Assembly: GCA_003169735.1 (NCBI GenBank)
Contig: PNAP01000098.1
Location: forward strand, 1-64,000
Length of the DNA stretch: 64,000 nucleotides
Reading direction: 5' to 3'
Source of the DNA: Chloroflexota bacterium
Lineage (GTDB): Bacteria; Chloroflexota; Limnocylindria; Limnocylindrales; CSP1-4
Shown piece by piece: positions 11,209 to 20,680 of this stretch (position 1 is the stretch's first letter; every line of letters begins with the position of its first letter). The notes beneath the pieces are model-generated. The model was not told the origin of the DNA and did not search any database. It worked only from the letters and a program-made list of their open reading frames with translations. The position numbers and the translations under genes are program-made.

Positions 11209-13614
11209 ATGGCGACCATCCTCGGAGGGCACGTGACGCCTCGCTCGGTCCTTGGTTCGGTGAGCGTGGCGCTGGCGTTCGTCTTCCTCCCGGCGCTCTC
11301 CGGTCCCGCCCTCGCCGGGCCCATGAGCGGGACGACGAGCGGCTACATCGTCCAGCTGCGGCCGACGGCCGGCATCGTCCCGACCTTGGCCGGCCACCAG
11401 CTCGCGACTCCTGCCGCCGCAGCCGACACCACTCGCGCCACGGATCAGGCGGTGAACCGACTCGGGTCCGACTTCGGCTTCCGGGCGTCCATGACGTACT
11501 CACGAGCGCTGATCGGCTTCGCGGCGGAGCTCACGGCCGCCCAGGTCGCGGCACTCCGGCGTGACCCGCGCGTAGCCGTCGTCACGCCCGACCTGCCGGT
11601 CGCGCCGGCCGACCAGGTGCTTTCGACCGGAGTCAGGCGCGTCTATGCCGACACGTCGCCGCTGGCGGTGGATCCTGTCGATATCGACGTCGCGACCATC
11701 GACAGTGGCGTGAGCATGCTGCGAACCGACGACCTGTGCCTACCCAACAGCCCCAGCAGCTCCGATTGCCCGACCCACGGCAAGGGCCGGAGCTGCGTGC
11801 CCGACGACGTGGTCAACGGCACCCCGGACCAGATCGACCCAAAGGATTGGGACGACAAGCTCTCTGACGGGCACGGCACGCATGTGGCCGGCATCCTGGC
11901 CGCCGAGGACAACGCGACGGGTGTACTCGGCGTGGCGCCGGGCGCACGCATCTGGCCGGTGCGTGTCTTCCCGGCTAACGGCAGCGGCAAGACCTCGTAC
12001 ATCGTCTGCGCCATCGACTGGTTGCTGACGAAGACCAAGCCGGTCGATCCGAACCATCCGCACGGCGCGCAGGAGCCGATCGTCAGCGTCGTCAACATGA
12101 GCCTCGAAGGCAGCGGCACGAACCATCCGTGCAGCATCTCACCGGCCACCCCGAGCGGCGATCCGGAGCACGACGCCATCTGCACCGCCGTGGCCGCCGG
12201 CATGACCTTCGTCGTCGCGGCGGGCAATCACGCGACGGATGCCGCCCTGACCTCACCGGCGGACTACCCTGAGGTCATCACCGTCTCGGCCCTCACTGAC
12301 ACGGACGGTCTGCCGGGCGGCCATGGCACGTCCTGCAGCGGCGCCGACGACAGCTTCGCGACCTACAGCAACTTCGGCCCGGCCGTCGACCTCATCGCGC
12401 CCGGGTCGTGCATCGTGTCGCTGAACCGGGCGGCCGGCTCGACCGAATCCCTTTCCGGGACGTCGATGTCGGCGCCACTCGTGGCCGGCGCAGCGGCTCT
12501 GTACCTCACCACGCACCCGGGCGCCTCGCCGAGCACCGTCGCCGATGCGCTGCGCGCGGCCGGTACGCTTGATTGGACGACGACGACCGACCCTGACGGT
12601 CAGCCCGACCGGCTGCTTGATGTCTCGCGGCTCTCCGGCCCCGACGGCATCGACCTGTGGGTCAGCCCGAATTCGTGGGCCGTCGGCGCCGGCGTCGCCC
12701 AGCCGACCTTCGCGGTCGACCTCGGGCGACGAGCCGACTTCGCGGGTTCGACCACGCTTTCGGTGGTGAACCTCCCGACCGGCGTCCAGGCCGCGTTCGT
12801 GCAGCCGACCCTGTCGACGCTGAGTGACATCCATACGCTGCTGACGCTGACCATCGCGAGCGACGCGCCGAGCGTCGACATCGTCCTGGACGTCCATGCC
12901 AGCGCGTCCCCGCTCGATGCGGATGCATACATCGAGCTGACCATCGACCATGATCCGCCGCTCGTCGACGGTCCTCACGTCGGATTCGTCGCTGGCGCCA
13001 CGCTCGGTTCGTTCAGTGTCCCGCTCGCCGTGGACTGGTCGGCGACCGACACGGCGTCGGGCGTCGACCAGTACGTCCTGCGCCAGCAGATCGATGGCGG
13101 CTCGTGGCAGGGGGTGACGCTGCCGAGTGACCTCGCGACATCGGCCGTCCGCCAGGTCCAGTTCAGCCACCGGTACGAGTACGAGGTCGATGCGACGGAC
13201 GGTGCCGGCAACACGGCCGTCAGCCAGTCCACGACGATGACACCAAGCCGACATGAGTCGAACTACAGGAAGGTCACCACGACCGGGAGCTGGGCCACGA
13301 AGACCGCCACCACGGCGTCCGGGGGAAGCTACCGGCGCTCGAAGACGGCTGGCGCAACCATGAGCCTGACCTTCACCGGCCGGAGCATCGCGTGGGTCGC
13401 TCCCGTCGGGCCGAACCTTGGCTCGGCGCACGTCTTCATCGATGGCACGGACCAGGGGGATGTCTCGCTGGTGGCCGCGAGCAACGGCGTCCAGCGCCTC
13501 GTCTACGTGACATCCTGGGACGCGCCCGGCACGCACACCATCAGGATCGTCGTCGATGCCGGCTCGCCCGCGAAGTGGGTGGGCGTCGACGCATTCCTCG
13601 TGCTGAAAGGCTGA
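11209..13614 (+). CDS. Secreted S8 (subtilisin-like) serine protease with C-terminal beta-sandwich domain
   Basis: Signal peptide from 11209; IDSGV, DGHGTHVAGI, LSGTSMSAPLVAGAAAL catalytic blocks. Confidence 0.9.
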   Translation: MATILGGHVTPRSVLGSVSVALAFVFLPALSGPALAGPMSGTTSGYIVQLRPTAGIVPTLAGHQLATPAAAADTTRATDQAVNRLGSDFGFRASMTYSRALIGFAAELTAAQVAALRRDPRVAVVTPDLPVAPADQVLSTGVRRVYADTSPLAVDPVDIDVATIDSGVSMLRTDDLCLPNSPSSSDCPTHGKGRSCVPDDVVNGTPDQIDPKDWDDKLSDGHGTHVAGILAAEDNATGVLGVAPGARIWPVRVFPANGSGKTSYIVCAIDWLLTKTKPVDPNHPHGAQEPIVSVVNMSLEGSGTNHPCSISPATPSGDPEHDAICTAVAAGMTFVVAAGNHATDAALTSPADYPEVITVSALTDTDGLPGGHGTSCSGADDSFATYSNFGPAVDLIAPGSCIVSLNRAAGSTESLSGTSMSAPLVAGAAALYLTTHPGASPSTVADALRAAGTLDWTTTTDPDGQPDRLLDVSRLSGPDGIDLWVSPNSWAVGAGVAQPTFAVDLGRRADFAGSTTLSVVNLPTGVQAAFVQPTLSTLSDIHTLLTLTIASDAPSVDIVLDVHASASPLDADAYIELTIDHDPPLVDGPHVGFVAGATLGSFSVPLAVDWSATDTASGVDQYVLRQQIDGGSWQGVTLPSDLATSAVRQVQFSHRYEYEVDATDGAGNTAVSQSTTMTPSRHESNYRKVTTTGSWATKTATTASGGSYRRSKTAGATMSLTFTGRSIAWVAPVGPNLGSAHVFIDGTDQGDVSLVAASNGVQRLVYVTSWDAPGTHTIRIVVDAGSPAKWVGVDAFLVLKG

Positions 13615-13621
13615 GCGGGGA

Positions 13622-15052
13622 TCAGCCGACTCGGCGCACCGAGTCGATGGCGAGGTGGTACGCGGCCTCGTACCGGCGAGCGGGACCGGCCCAGCTGTGG
13701 TCCTCGGACATGCAGCGCAGCATCAGCTCGCGCCAGCGCTCAGGATCGGCGTACCGGGCCACGAGGCGTCGCGCGGCGGCGGCGAGCGCCGCGGGCTCTG
13801 CGGGACCGAAGACGAAGCCGTTCCCCGGGTCTGGCCCGGCATCGGCATCAGCATCGAAGACCGTATCGGCGAGGCCACCCGTGTGGCGGACGAGTGGCAC
13901 GGTCCCGTATCGCAGCGCGATGAGCTGCCCCTGCCCTGACGGCTCGAAGCGCGAGGGCATCACGAACGCGTCCGAGCCAGCGTAGATCCGGCGGGCCTCG
14001 TCACGGTCGAAGCGCTCAAGCACGACCACTCGATCGGGCCGATCCGCCGCCAGCGCGGCGAGATCGCGCACCAGCCGCTCATCGCCCGTGCCGAGAACGA
14101 TGATCCGCGCCCCCATCTCGAGCAGCGCGGGCGCCGCGGCGGCCACCAGGTCGAACCCCTTCATCGGATCGAGTCGGCCGACCACGCCGAAGATCGGGCC
14201 GCCCGGATCGAGGCCGTGTCGCGCACAGAGATCGGCCCGGCACGCGGCCTTCCCGTCGACGTCCTCACGCGAATACCCCGCCGGCAGTGCCGCATCGGTG
14301 GCCGGGTCCCAGACGCCCGTGTCGATGCCGTTCAGGATCCCGAGGTATCGATCACCCCGAGCACGCAGGGCATCGTCAAGGCCGGCGCCGTATTCGGGCG
14401 TTCGAGATTCCCGCGCGTAGGTCGGGCTGACGGTGTTGACCACGTCGGTCGCGCGGATCGCCTCGCGCAGGAGGTCGATGCCATCGGGCTTGCCGAGGCG
14501 GGCGGCCGCCGCTTCGCCGAGGCCAAGGCCGGCCACGCGATCTCGAGGCACCCAGCCGTGATAGGCCAGGTTGTGGCACGTCAGCATCGTCGCCGTCGTG
14601 GCGAGCGGCCCCGTCTGGGGCACCCGGGCCATCGACAGCAGCACCGGCCCAGCCTGCCAATCGTGGCCATGGACGACGTCGACCGGCGCGTCATCGACTG
14701 TCAGCGCCGCCAGAGCTGCATGGCCAAGGAGCGCGAAACGGGCTCCGTTGTCGGGATAATCGGCCCCGTCTTCGCCGTAGTAGCCCGCGCGGTCGAAACT
14801 CGCAGGATGGTCGACCAGGCGGATCCGATAGCCGTCCGCCTGACCGGTCCAGACGCCAGCGGCACCCGACGGCAGCTCGACCGACATGCGCTCCGACCCG
14901 GCCACCGGATCCAGGCCGCGATATCTGGGCAGGAAGACGTCAACGTCGTGGCCGAGCCCGCCGAGCGCTCGCGCGAGGGCATCGACCACGTCGGCCAGCC
15001 CGCCTGTCTTGGCGAACGGCTCGCACTCCGCACTGACCATCGCGATGCGCAC
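13622..15052 (-). CDS. glgA: Glycogen synthase (ADP-glucose)
   Basis: MRIAMVSAECEPFAKTGGLADVVDALARALGGLGHDVDVFLPRY; GT5/GT4 C-terminal motif MPSRFEPSGQGQLIALRYGTVPLVRHTGGLADTV. Confidence 0.95.
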   Translation of the reverse strand: MRIAMVSAECEPFAKTGGLADVVDALARALGGLGHDVDVFLPRYRGLDPVAGSERMSVELPSGAAGVWTGQADGYRIRLVDHPASFDRAGYYGEDGADYPDNGARFALLGHAALAALTVDDAPVDVVHGHDWQAGPVLLSMARVPQTGPLATTATMLTCHNLAYHGWVPRDRVAGLGLGEAAAARLGKPDGIDLLREAIRATDVVNTVSPTYARESRTPEYGAGLDDALRARGDRYLGILNGIDTGVWDPATDAALPAGYSREDVDGKAACRADLCARHGLDPGGPIFGVVGRLDPMKGFDLVAAAAPALLEMGARIIVLGTGDERLVRDLAALAADRPDRVVVLERFDRDEARRIYAGSDAFVMPSRFEPSGQGQLIALRYGTVPLVRHTGGLADTVFDADADAGPDPGNGFVFGPAEPAALAAAARRLVARYADPERWRELMLRCMSEDHSWAGPARRYEAAYHLAIDSVRRVG

Positions 15053-15167
15053 GGCGAGATGGTAGGCGCCGTTGGGCGACCGCGACTAGGAAGCGCACGC
15101 AACCCTCCTGCGGGAGCCGATCAAGCGCGACTGGCACCGAACGGCGGCTTGGGCTCCTGCGTACTCC

Positions 15168-15336
15168 GTGCATGGGTACCGTCAGGGGAAGGCGGCCGAT
15201 AAGGTCTCCGGACGGGCTGCTTCTCGGTCCGCATACCCGTGCAGGTGGTAAAGGAGCCGGAAGCCGCCGTCACGACGGCCAGAAAGGCGGTCGAGCCGGG
15301 CTTATCGGGGAGCTTGTGCTCACGGTACCCATGCAC
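15168..15336. repeat. Inverted repeat between glgA and glgP: GTGCATGGGTACCGT-N13-CCGATAAG on both arms, plus a related internal copy at 15234-15250
   Basis: Arms 15168-15203 and 15301-15336 are reverse complements at the 15-bp and 8-bp blocks with identical 13-nt spacer length. Confidence 0.85.
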
Positions 15337-15406
15337 GTGGTACGACCGAGGCCAAGGTCGGCCAGCCAGCGCGCGCGTCAGATACTCTCTGATGGGTTGG
15401 CTCGTG

Positions 15407-15412
15407 TAGCAT
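15407..15412 (+). promoter_or_regulatory. -10 element TAGCAT, 6 nt upstream of glgP GTG (leaderless)
   Basis: TAGCAT-ccggcg-GTG. Confidence 0.5.
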
Positions 15413-15418
15413 CCGGCG

Positions 15419-17590
15419 GTGCCCATCGAGATCCCCACGGTCCGGACCGCGCCGCTGCGCCTGCCCGCGCAGCTCCAGGGCCTCCAGCGACTCGCCTACA
15501 ACCTCTATTGGACCTGGCACCCGGGTCTGCGCATCGTCTTCTCGCGCATCGACCGCGCTGCCTGGCAGCGTCACCGCAACCCGATCCCGGTCCTCCAGGC
15601 GCAGCGAGACTGGTCGTCCATCCTCGATGACGTCGACTTCATGGTCGAGTACCGCGAGCAGCTCGAACGCTTCGACGCCTACATGGCGAACGGCCACGGC
15701 CAATGGTTCCAGCGCAATCACGGCGAGGAGCTTTCCGGGCCGGTCGCCTATTTCTGCGCCGAGTTCGGGCTGCACGAGTCGCTCGGCATCTACTCCGGTG
15801 GGCTCGGCGTCCTCGCCGGCGACCACTGCAAGGCAGCCAGCGACATGGCGCTGCCGTTCGTGGCGGTGGGACTCTTCTATCGGCACGGCTACTTCCGCCA
15901 GACCATCGATGCCGACGGCCACCAGGAACACGCCTACCCCGATCTCGACCCGGACCGCCTACCGCTGATGCGGGTCGCCGACGAGAGCGGCGACCCGCTG
16001 ACCGTCCCTGTCGAGCTGCCGGGTCGGACGGTGCACGTCGGTGTGTGGCTGGCACAGGTGGGCCGCGTGCCTCTGCTGCTGCTCGACACGGACATCCCCG
16101 AGAACGACGAGCGGGACCGTCCGATCACCCACATCCTGTACGTGCGCGGCCGCGAGATGCGCCTCCACCAGGAGCTGGTCCTCGGCATCGGCGGCATCCG
16201 GGCGCTGCGCGCCCTGGACGTCAAGCCCGCCGCGTGGCACCTCAACGAGGGCCACTCTGCGTTCATGCTGGTCGAGCAGACGCGCGAGTTCGTGGCCGCC
16301 GGCGTGCCGCTCGACGAGGCCTTCGATCGCGTCCGAAGTGGCAGTGTCTTCACCATCCACACGCCCGTCCAGGCCGGCAACGAGCGATTCGATGCTGACA
16401 TGGTGCGTCGCATCGCCGGCCCCGAGACGACCGACGGCGGCGTTGACATCGAGCGCATCCTCGAACTCGGCCGCGGCATGGACGGCGACGCGAGCCAGTT
16501 CGACATGACCGCGTTCACGCTGCGCCTCACGAGCGGAGCGAGCGCCGTGAGCAAGCTCCACGCGGTGACGGCCAACGCCACCTGGTCCTCGGTCGTGGGG
16601 CGGCCGATCCTGGCCATCACCAACGGCGTCCACGCCCCGAGCTGGGTGGGCGGCCCGGTCCGTGAGCTGTACCACGGCATCGGCGCCGTCCTCGAACGGC
16701 TCGAGACGGAGCGCCGCAAGGATCGCTTCTGGGAGCGGCTCGACCGGATCCCCGACGAGCGGCTGTGGGAGGCGCACCAGCGCCAGAAGCAGGAGCTGGC
16801 GCAGTTCGCGCGCGGCCGGCTGCGCGCCCAGTTCGCGCGTCACGGCGAATCGCCCAACGCCCTGGCCGAACTCTCCCACGCCATCGATCCGCCCATCCTG
16901 ACCATCGGTTTCGCGCGGCGCTTCGCGACCTACAAGCGCGCCTCCCTGTTATTCGCCGACGAGGAACGCCTGGCGCGCCTGCTCCACGACGAGAAGCGCC
17001 CCGTCCAGATCGTCTTCGCCGGCAAGGCCCACCCGGCCGACCGGCCCGGTCAGCGCGTCATCCAGGAGATCTTCACGCGCAGCCGTTCGCCGCGGTTGAC
17101 GGGCCGCGTCTTCATCCTCGAGGACTACGACATCCGCATCGCGCGCTATCTCGTCCAGGGCTGCGACGTCTGGCTCAACAACCCGCGCCGTCCGCTCGAG
17201 GCGTCCGGGACGAGCGGCATGAAGGCGGCCATGAACGGCCTCATCAACTGCTCGGTCCTCGACGGTTGGTGGGACGAGGGCTACACCGGCGACAACGGCT
17301 GGGCCATCGGCGGTCGCGAGCAGAACCCCGACGAGGGCGCCCAGGACTGGTCGGACGCGCAGGACCTCTACCGGCTGCTCGAGGAGCAGATCATCCCGAC
17401 CTACTACGACCGCGACGACGAGGGCATCCCGCGCGCATGGGTGGCAATGATGCGCCGCTCGATGGCATCGACCCTGTGGCGCTTCTCCACGTCGCGGATG
17501 CTCGAGCAGTACACCGAATTGCTGTACCTCCCCGCGGCGCGTGAGGAAGAGGCCGAGTCGCGACTGGCACTCGCGGCGCCGGCCGGCTGA
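15419..17590 (+). CDS. glgP: Alpha-glucan (glycogen) phosphorylase
   Basis: VAYFCAEFGLHESLGIYSGGLGVLAGDHCKAASD, TIGFARRFATYKRA, NNPRRPLEASGTSGMKAAMNG (PLP region). Confidence 0.95.
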   Translation: MPIEIPTVRTAPLRLPAQLQGLQRLAYNLYWTWHPGLRIVFSRIDRAAWQRHRNPIPVLQAQRDWSSILDDVDFMVEYREQLERFDAYMANGHGQWFQRNHGEELSGPVAYFCAEFGLHESLGIYSGGLGVLAGDHCKAASDMALPFVAVGLFYRHGYFRQTIDADGHQEHAYPDLDPDRLPLMRVADESGDPLTVPVELPGRTVHVGVWLAQVGRVPLLLLDTDIPENDERDRPITHILYVRGREMRLHQELVLGIGGIRALRALDVKPAAWHLNEGHSAFMLVEQTREFVAAGVPLDEAFDRVRSGSVFTIHTPVQAGNERFDADMVRRIAGPETTDGGVDIERILELGRGMDGDASQFDMTAFTLRLTSGASAVSKLHAVTANATWSSVVGRPILAITNGVHAPSWVGGPVRELYHGIGAVLERLETERRKDRFWERLDRIPDERLWEAHQRQKQELAQFARGRLRAQFARHGESPNALAELSHAIDPPILTIGFARRFATYKRASLLFADEERLARLLHDEKRPVQIVFAGKAHPADRPGQRVIQEIFTRSRSPRLTGRVFILEDYDIRIARYLVQGCDVWLNNPRRPLEASGTSGMKAAMNGLINCSVLDGWWDEGYTGDNGWAIGGREQNPDEGAQDWSDAQDLYRLLEEQIIPTYYDRDDEGIPRAWVAMMRRSMASTLWRFSTSRMLEQYTELLYLPAAREEEAESRLALAAPAG

Positions 17591-17624
17591 CGGCAACGAC
17601 GACCGGCCGGCTGACGGCAACGAC
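17579..17624 (+). repeat. 24-bp-period tandem duplication across the glgP stop codon
   Basis: ccggccggctgacggcaacgac at 17579-17600 and 17603-17624. Confidence 0.9.
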
Positions 17625-17649
17625 CGCGGGCCGCGTCTCGCTGGCACTG

Positions 17650-19845
17650 GTGCTCCACCATCACCAGCCGGTCGGCAACTTCGGGTGGGTCATCGAAGAG
17701 GTCTGGCAGAAGGCGTACCGGCCGATGCTGGCTGCCCTCGAGCGCCACCCTACCGTCAAGGTCGGGCTGCACTACTCCGGGCCGTTGATCGAGTGGCTGC
17801 GAGCGCACCATCCCGAGACGATCGTGCAGGTACGCCGGCTGGTGGATCGCGGCCAGGCGGAGTGGCTCGGCGGGGCGTGGTACGAACCGATCCTGGTGGC
17901 GCTGCCGGTCGCCGATCGGCACGGCCAGCTGGTGCGCATGGCTCGCGAGATCGAGGCACTCAGCGGCGTCCGGCCGCGCGGCGCCTGGCTCGCGGAGCGC
18001 GTCTGGGAGCCCACCGTCGCGTCCGATCTCGCGGACGGCGGCTACGCCTACGCCATCGTCGATGACAACCACCTGCGCGAGGCGGCCATCCCCGATGAGC
18101 GGATGTGGGGCAGCTACGTCGTCGATGACCAGGGGCGGATGCTGACCGTCTTCGCGTCCGAGAAGGGCCTGCGCTACACGATCCCGTGGCGGCCGGTGAG
18201 CGAGGTCATCGACCACCTGCGCGCTCACGCCACGGCCGACGGCCGGAACCTCGGCATGATGGGCGATGACGGCGAGAAGTTCGGCGCGTGGCCGGGCACG
18301 GACGACTATTGCTGGGGCTCGGACGGGACTGAGATGGGCGGCTGGGTCGAGGCGTTCCTGACCGAGCTGGAAACGAACGCCAGCTGGCTGGCGACGGTGC
18401 GACCGAGCGACTGGCTGGCGACCGAGCCTCCCTTGGGGCGCGTCGCGCTGCCCACCTCGTCGTATCTCGAGATGACCGAGTGGGCGCTGCCTCCGGACGA
18501 TGCGCGATCGTTCACGGCGGTGCTGGAACGGGCACGGGCGGCGGATGATCCGTCGCTGCCGTTCCTGCATGGCGGCACGTGGCGCGCGTTCCAGTCGCGC
18601 TACCGCGAGGTCAACGACCTGCACAAGCAGATGCTCCGCGTGTCGCGGAAGGTGGCTGAGCTGCCGCCGGGGGCGTTACAGGAGCAGGCTTCGGACCACC
18701 TGTATCGCGGCCAGTCGAATGACGCGTACTGGCACGGCCTGTTCGGCGGCATCTACCTGCCCGACCTGCGGATGGCTGCGGCGGCCGAGCTGATCGGAGC
18801 GGAGGACCTGGCCGATGGCGGCGCCATCGCGGGCGGCCTGGCCGATTACGACCTCGATGGGCTGGACGAGGTTCTGCTCGGCGGTCCCGGACAGTCCGTG
18901 ATGGTGGATCTGGCGGAGGGCGGGGGCATCTCCGCGTGGGATCTGCTCGCGACTCGCGTGGCGGCAGCGTTCGTGCTCCGGCGGCGACCGGAGGCGTACC
19001 ACGCGACGTTGCTCGCCCGAGCGCACGCAGCGAGGGCAGCGGCGGAGGGCGGCCCACCGATCTCGCCGCACGAATCGGTCGTGGTCAAGGAGGCTGGGCT
19101 GGAACGGTTCCTGGTCTATGACCGCCATGAGCTGCGCGGCGCGCTCATCCACCTGATCGACGCCGGGGGATCGGCCGCCCTCGGGCCGGACGAGCTGGCG
19201 GCCGAGGCATTCGGGGATCTCGGTGACTTCGTCGACCAGCCGTTCTCGGTGGTGGCGCGGAGCGACGCGTCGTCGACGGTGCGACGGGACGGTTCGGTGG
19301 CCGTCGGCGGCGCGGACCGGGCGCTGCTCGCCATCTCCAAGCGCTTCGCGCTGGGCGGCACGCGCCTGGAGCCGACGCTGGAATGCTCGCTCGAGGCCAG
19401 CAACCCGGGCACGGATGCGCTGGCATTCGTGTTTGATCTCGAGTGGCCGTTTCAGATGCTCGGCGGCGGCGGCAACCCGCAAGCTTGGTACGAAATGGCG
19501 GCTCCTGACGGTGGGGCCCCAGTCCGGTCAGCGCATGACGGCTCGGGCGACGTCCCGAACGGCGCCGCGCTGGCATTCGGGAACGACTACCTCGGCGTGC
19601 GCATCGACGCTCGTTTCGAACCAGCCGCCCGCCTGACGTGGCATCCCATCGAGACCGTCTCGCAATCCGAGGCGGGCTTCGAGCGCATCTATCAGGGCAG
19701 CGCTCTGCACATCCGCTGGCCGATGTCGGTCGAGGCTGGCAGCGCCCGTCAGGTCGCCGTCCGCCTTGCCGTCACCGAGTCGCGGGATCTGGCCGGTCAG
19801 CGTGGAGGCGCCAGCCACCTCCGCCAGCGGAAGGCCGGCCGATAG
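17650..19845 (+). CDS. Glycoside hydrolase family 57 (alpha-amylase/4-alpha-glucanotransferase-like)
   Basis: LVLHHHQPVGNFGWVIEEVWQKAYRPM, GAWLAERVWEP, GDDGEKFGAWPGT; start possibly slightly upstream. Confidence 0.9.
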   Translation: MLHHHQPVGNFGWVIEEVWQKAYRPMLAALERHPTVKVGLHYSGPLIEWLRAHHPETIVQVRRLVDRGQAEWLGGAWYEPILVALPVADRHGQLVRMAREIEALSGVRPRGAWLAERVWEPTVASDLADGGYAYAIVDDNHLREAAIPDERMWGSYVVDDQGRMLTVFASEKGLRYTIPWRPVSEVIDHLRAHATADGRNLGMMGDDGEKFGAWPGTDDYCWGSDGTEMGGWVEAFLTELETNASWLATVRPSDWLATEPPLGRVALPTSSYLEMTEWALPPDDARSFTAVLERARAADDPSLPFLHGGTWRAFQSRYREVNDLHKQMLRVSRKVAELPPGALQEQASDHLYRGQSNDAYWHGLFGGIYLPDLRMAAAAELIGAEDLADGGAIAGGLADYDLDGLDEVLLGGPGQSVMVDLAEGGGISAWDLLATRVAAAFVLRRRPEAYHATLLARAHAARAAAEGGPPISPHESVVVKEAGLERFLVYDRHELRGALIHLIDAGGSAALGPDELAAEAFGDLGDFVDQPFSVVARSDASSTVRRDGSVAVGGADRALLAISKRFALGGTRLEPTLECSLEASNPGTDALAFVFDLEWPFQMLGGGGNPQAWYEMAAPDGGAPVRSAHDGSGDVPNGAALAFGNDYLGVRIDARFEPAARLTWHPIETVSQSEAGFERIYQGSALHIRWPMSVEAGSARQVAVRLAVTESRDLAGQRGGASHLRQRKAGR

Positions 19846-20588
19846 CCGACGCTCTCGTACATCGCTCGGGCGCCGTCGTTGCCATCCTCGACCGATAGCC
19901 AGACGAGCTTCCGGCCGCTGGCAAGGCCGGCGCGCGTGGCGACCGTGGTGATGAGCAGCCCCAGCCCCTGCCGTCGCCGGTGCGGCGCGACGCCGACCGC
20001 ATAGAGGCCGGCGAGGCCGTCCGTCAGCGAGAGCCGCGCGGCGGCGACGGGCTCGCCGTGGGAGCGCACCAGGAAGGCACGCAACGTTCCGTCGGCGAGA
20101 CCGGCCCGCAGCCCCTCGACGCGGAACGGCGTGCTCGTCGCGGGCAACCCGAAGATGAGCCGCTCCAGCGCCTCGTGTTCCGCTGCCGATCGGTCGGTGA
20201 CCGCCTCGATGCGCAGGGTCGGGTCGAGGTGCGGGACCACGGCCGGGTAGCGCGTCCACAGGATCGTCTCCCAGCCGACGACCGACCATCCCGACTCGGC
20301 CAGGCCCGCCTCGAGACCGTCGGGTTCGGCCAGCCCTTCCGCGAGCAGCAACGATGGCCAGGCTCCCGCCTCCCGTTCGGCCCGGGCGAAGGCGTCGAGT
20401 CGATCGCGCCAGCCATCCGTCGGCCAGCGCACGACGGCGCCATAGTCGAGACCAGGTCCGGCGGGTCGGCCCTGGATGAGCAGCATCCCGAGCGCTGCAT
20501 CGTCGTGAAGCCGCGCTCCAGAGTGGACCGGCAGGGCCGCCAGGTGACGCTCGATGCCCAAGAGCTCGTCCCGACTGGGAGGCGCCAT
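19797..20588 (-). CDS. GNAT family N-acetyltransferase
   Basis: AARLSLTDGLAGLYAVGVAPHRRRQGLGLLITTVATRAGLASG and YESVGYRPAFR. Confidence 0.85.
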   Translation of the reverse strand: MAPPSRDELLGIERHLAALPVHSGARLHDDAALGMLLIQGRPAGPGLDYGAVVRWPTDGWRDRLDAFARAEREAGAWPSLLLAEGLAEPDGLEAGLAESGWSVVGWETILWTRYPAVVPHLDPTLRIEAVTDRSAAEHEALERLIFGLPATSTPFRVEGLRAGLADGTLRAFLVRSHGEPVAAARLSLTDGLAGLYAVGVAPHRRRQGLGLLITTVATRAGLASGRKLVWLSVEDGNDGARAMYESVGYRPAFRWRRWLAPPR

Positions 20589-20680
20589 CTCCGGCTCGAC
20601 ATCCGTCCGGGGTCGCGCCGTCTCGGGCCGGCGCAGGGGGCTCTCGGGTTTGAGCTCGCCTCCGCCTCGGTCGTCGGTCG

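Noticed and set aside
15168-15342. Considered cobalamin, c-di-GMP, SAM or ydaO riboswitch in the glg intergenic region
   Set aside because: Could not align the conserved cores of these classes by eye; left as an unidentified element
15121-15438. Minus ORF of 105 aa across the glgA-glgP intergenic region
   Set aside because: No recognisable motif or SD; spans the inverted-repeat element and the glgP start, more likely non-coding regulatory DNA
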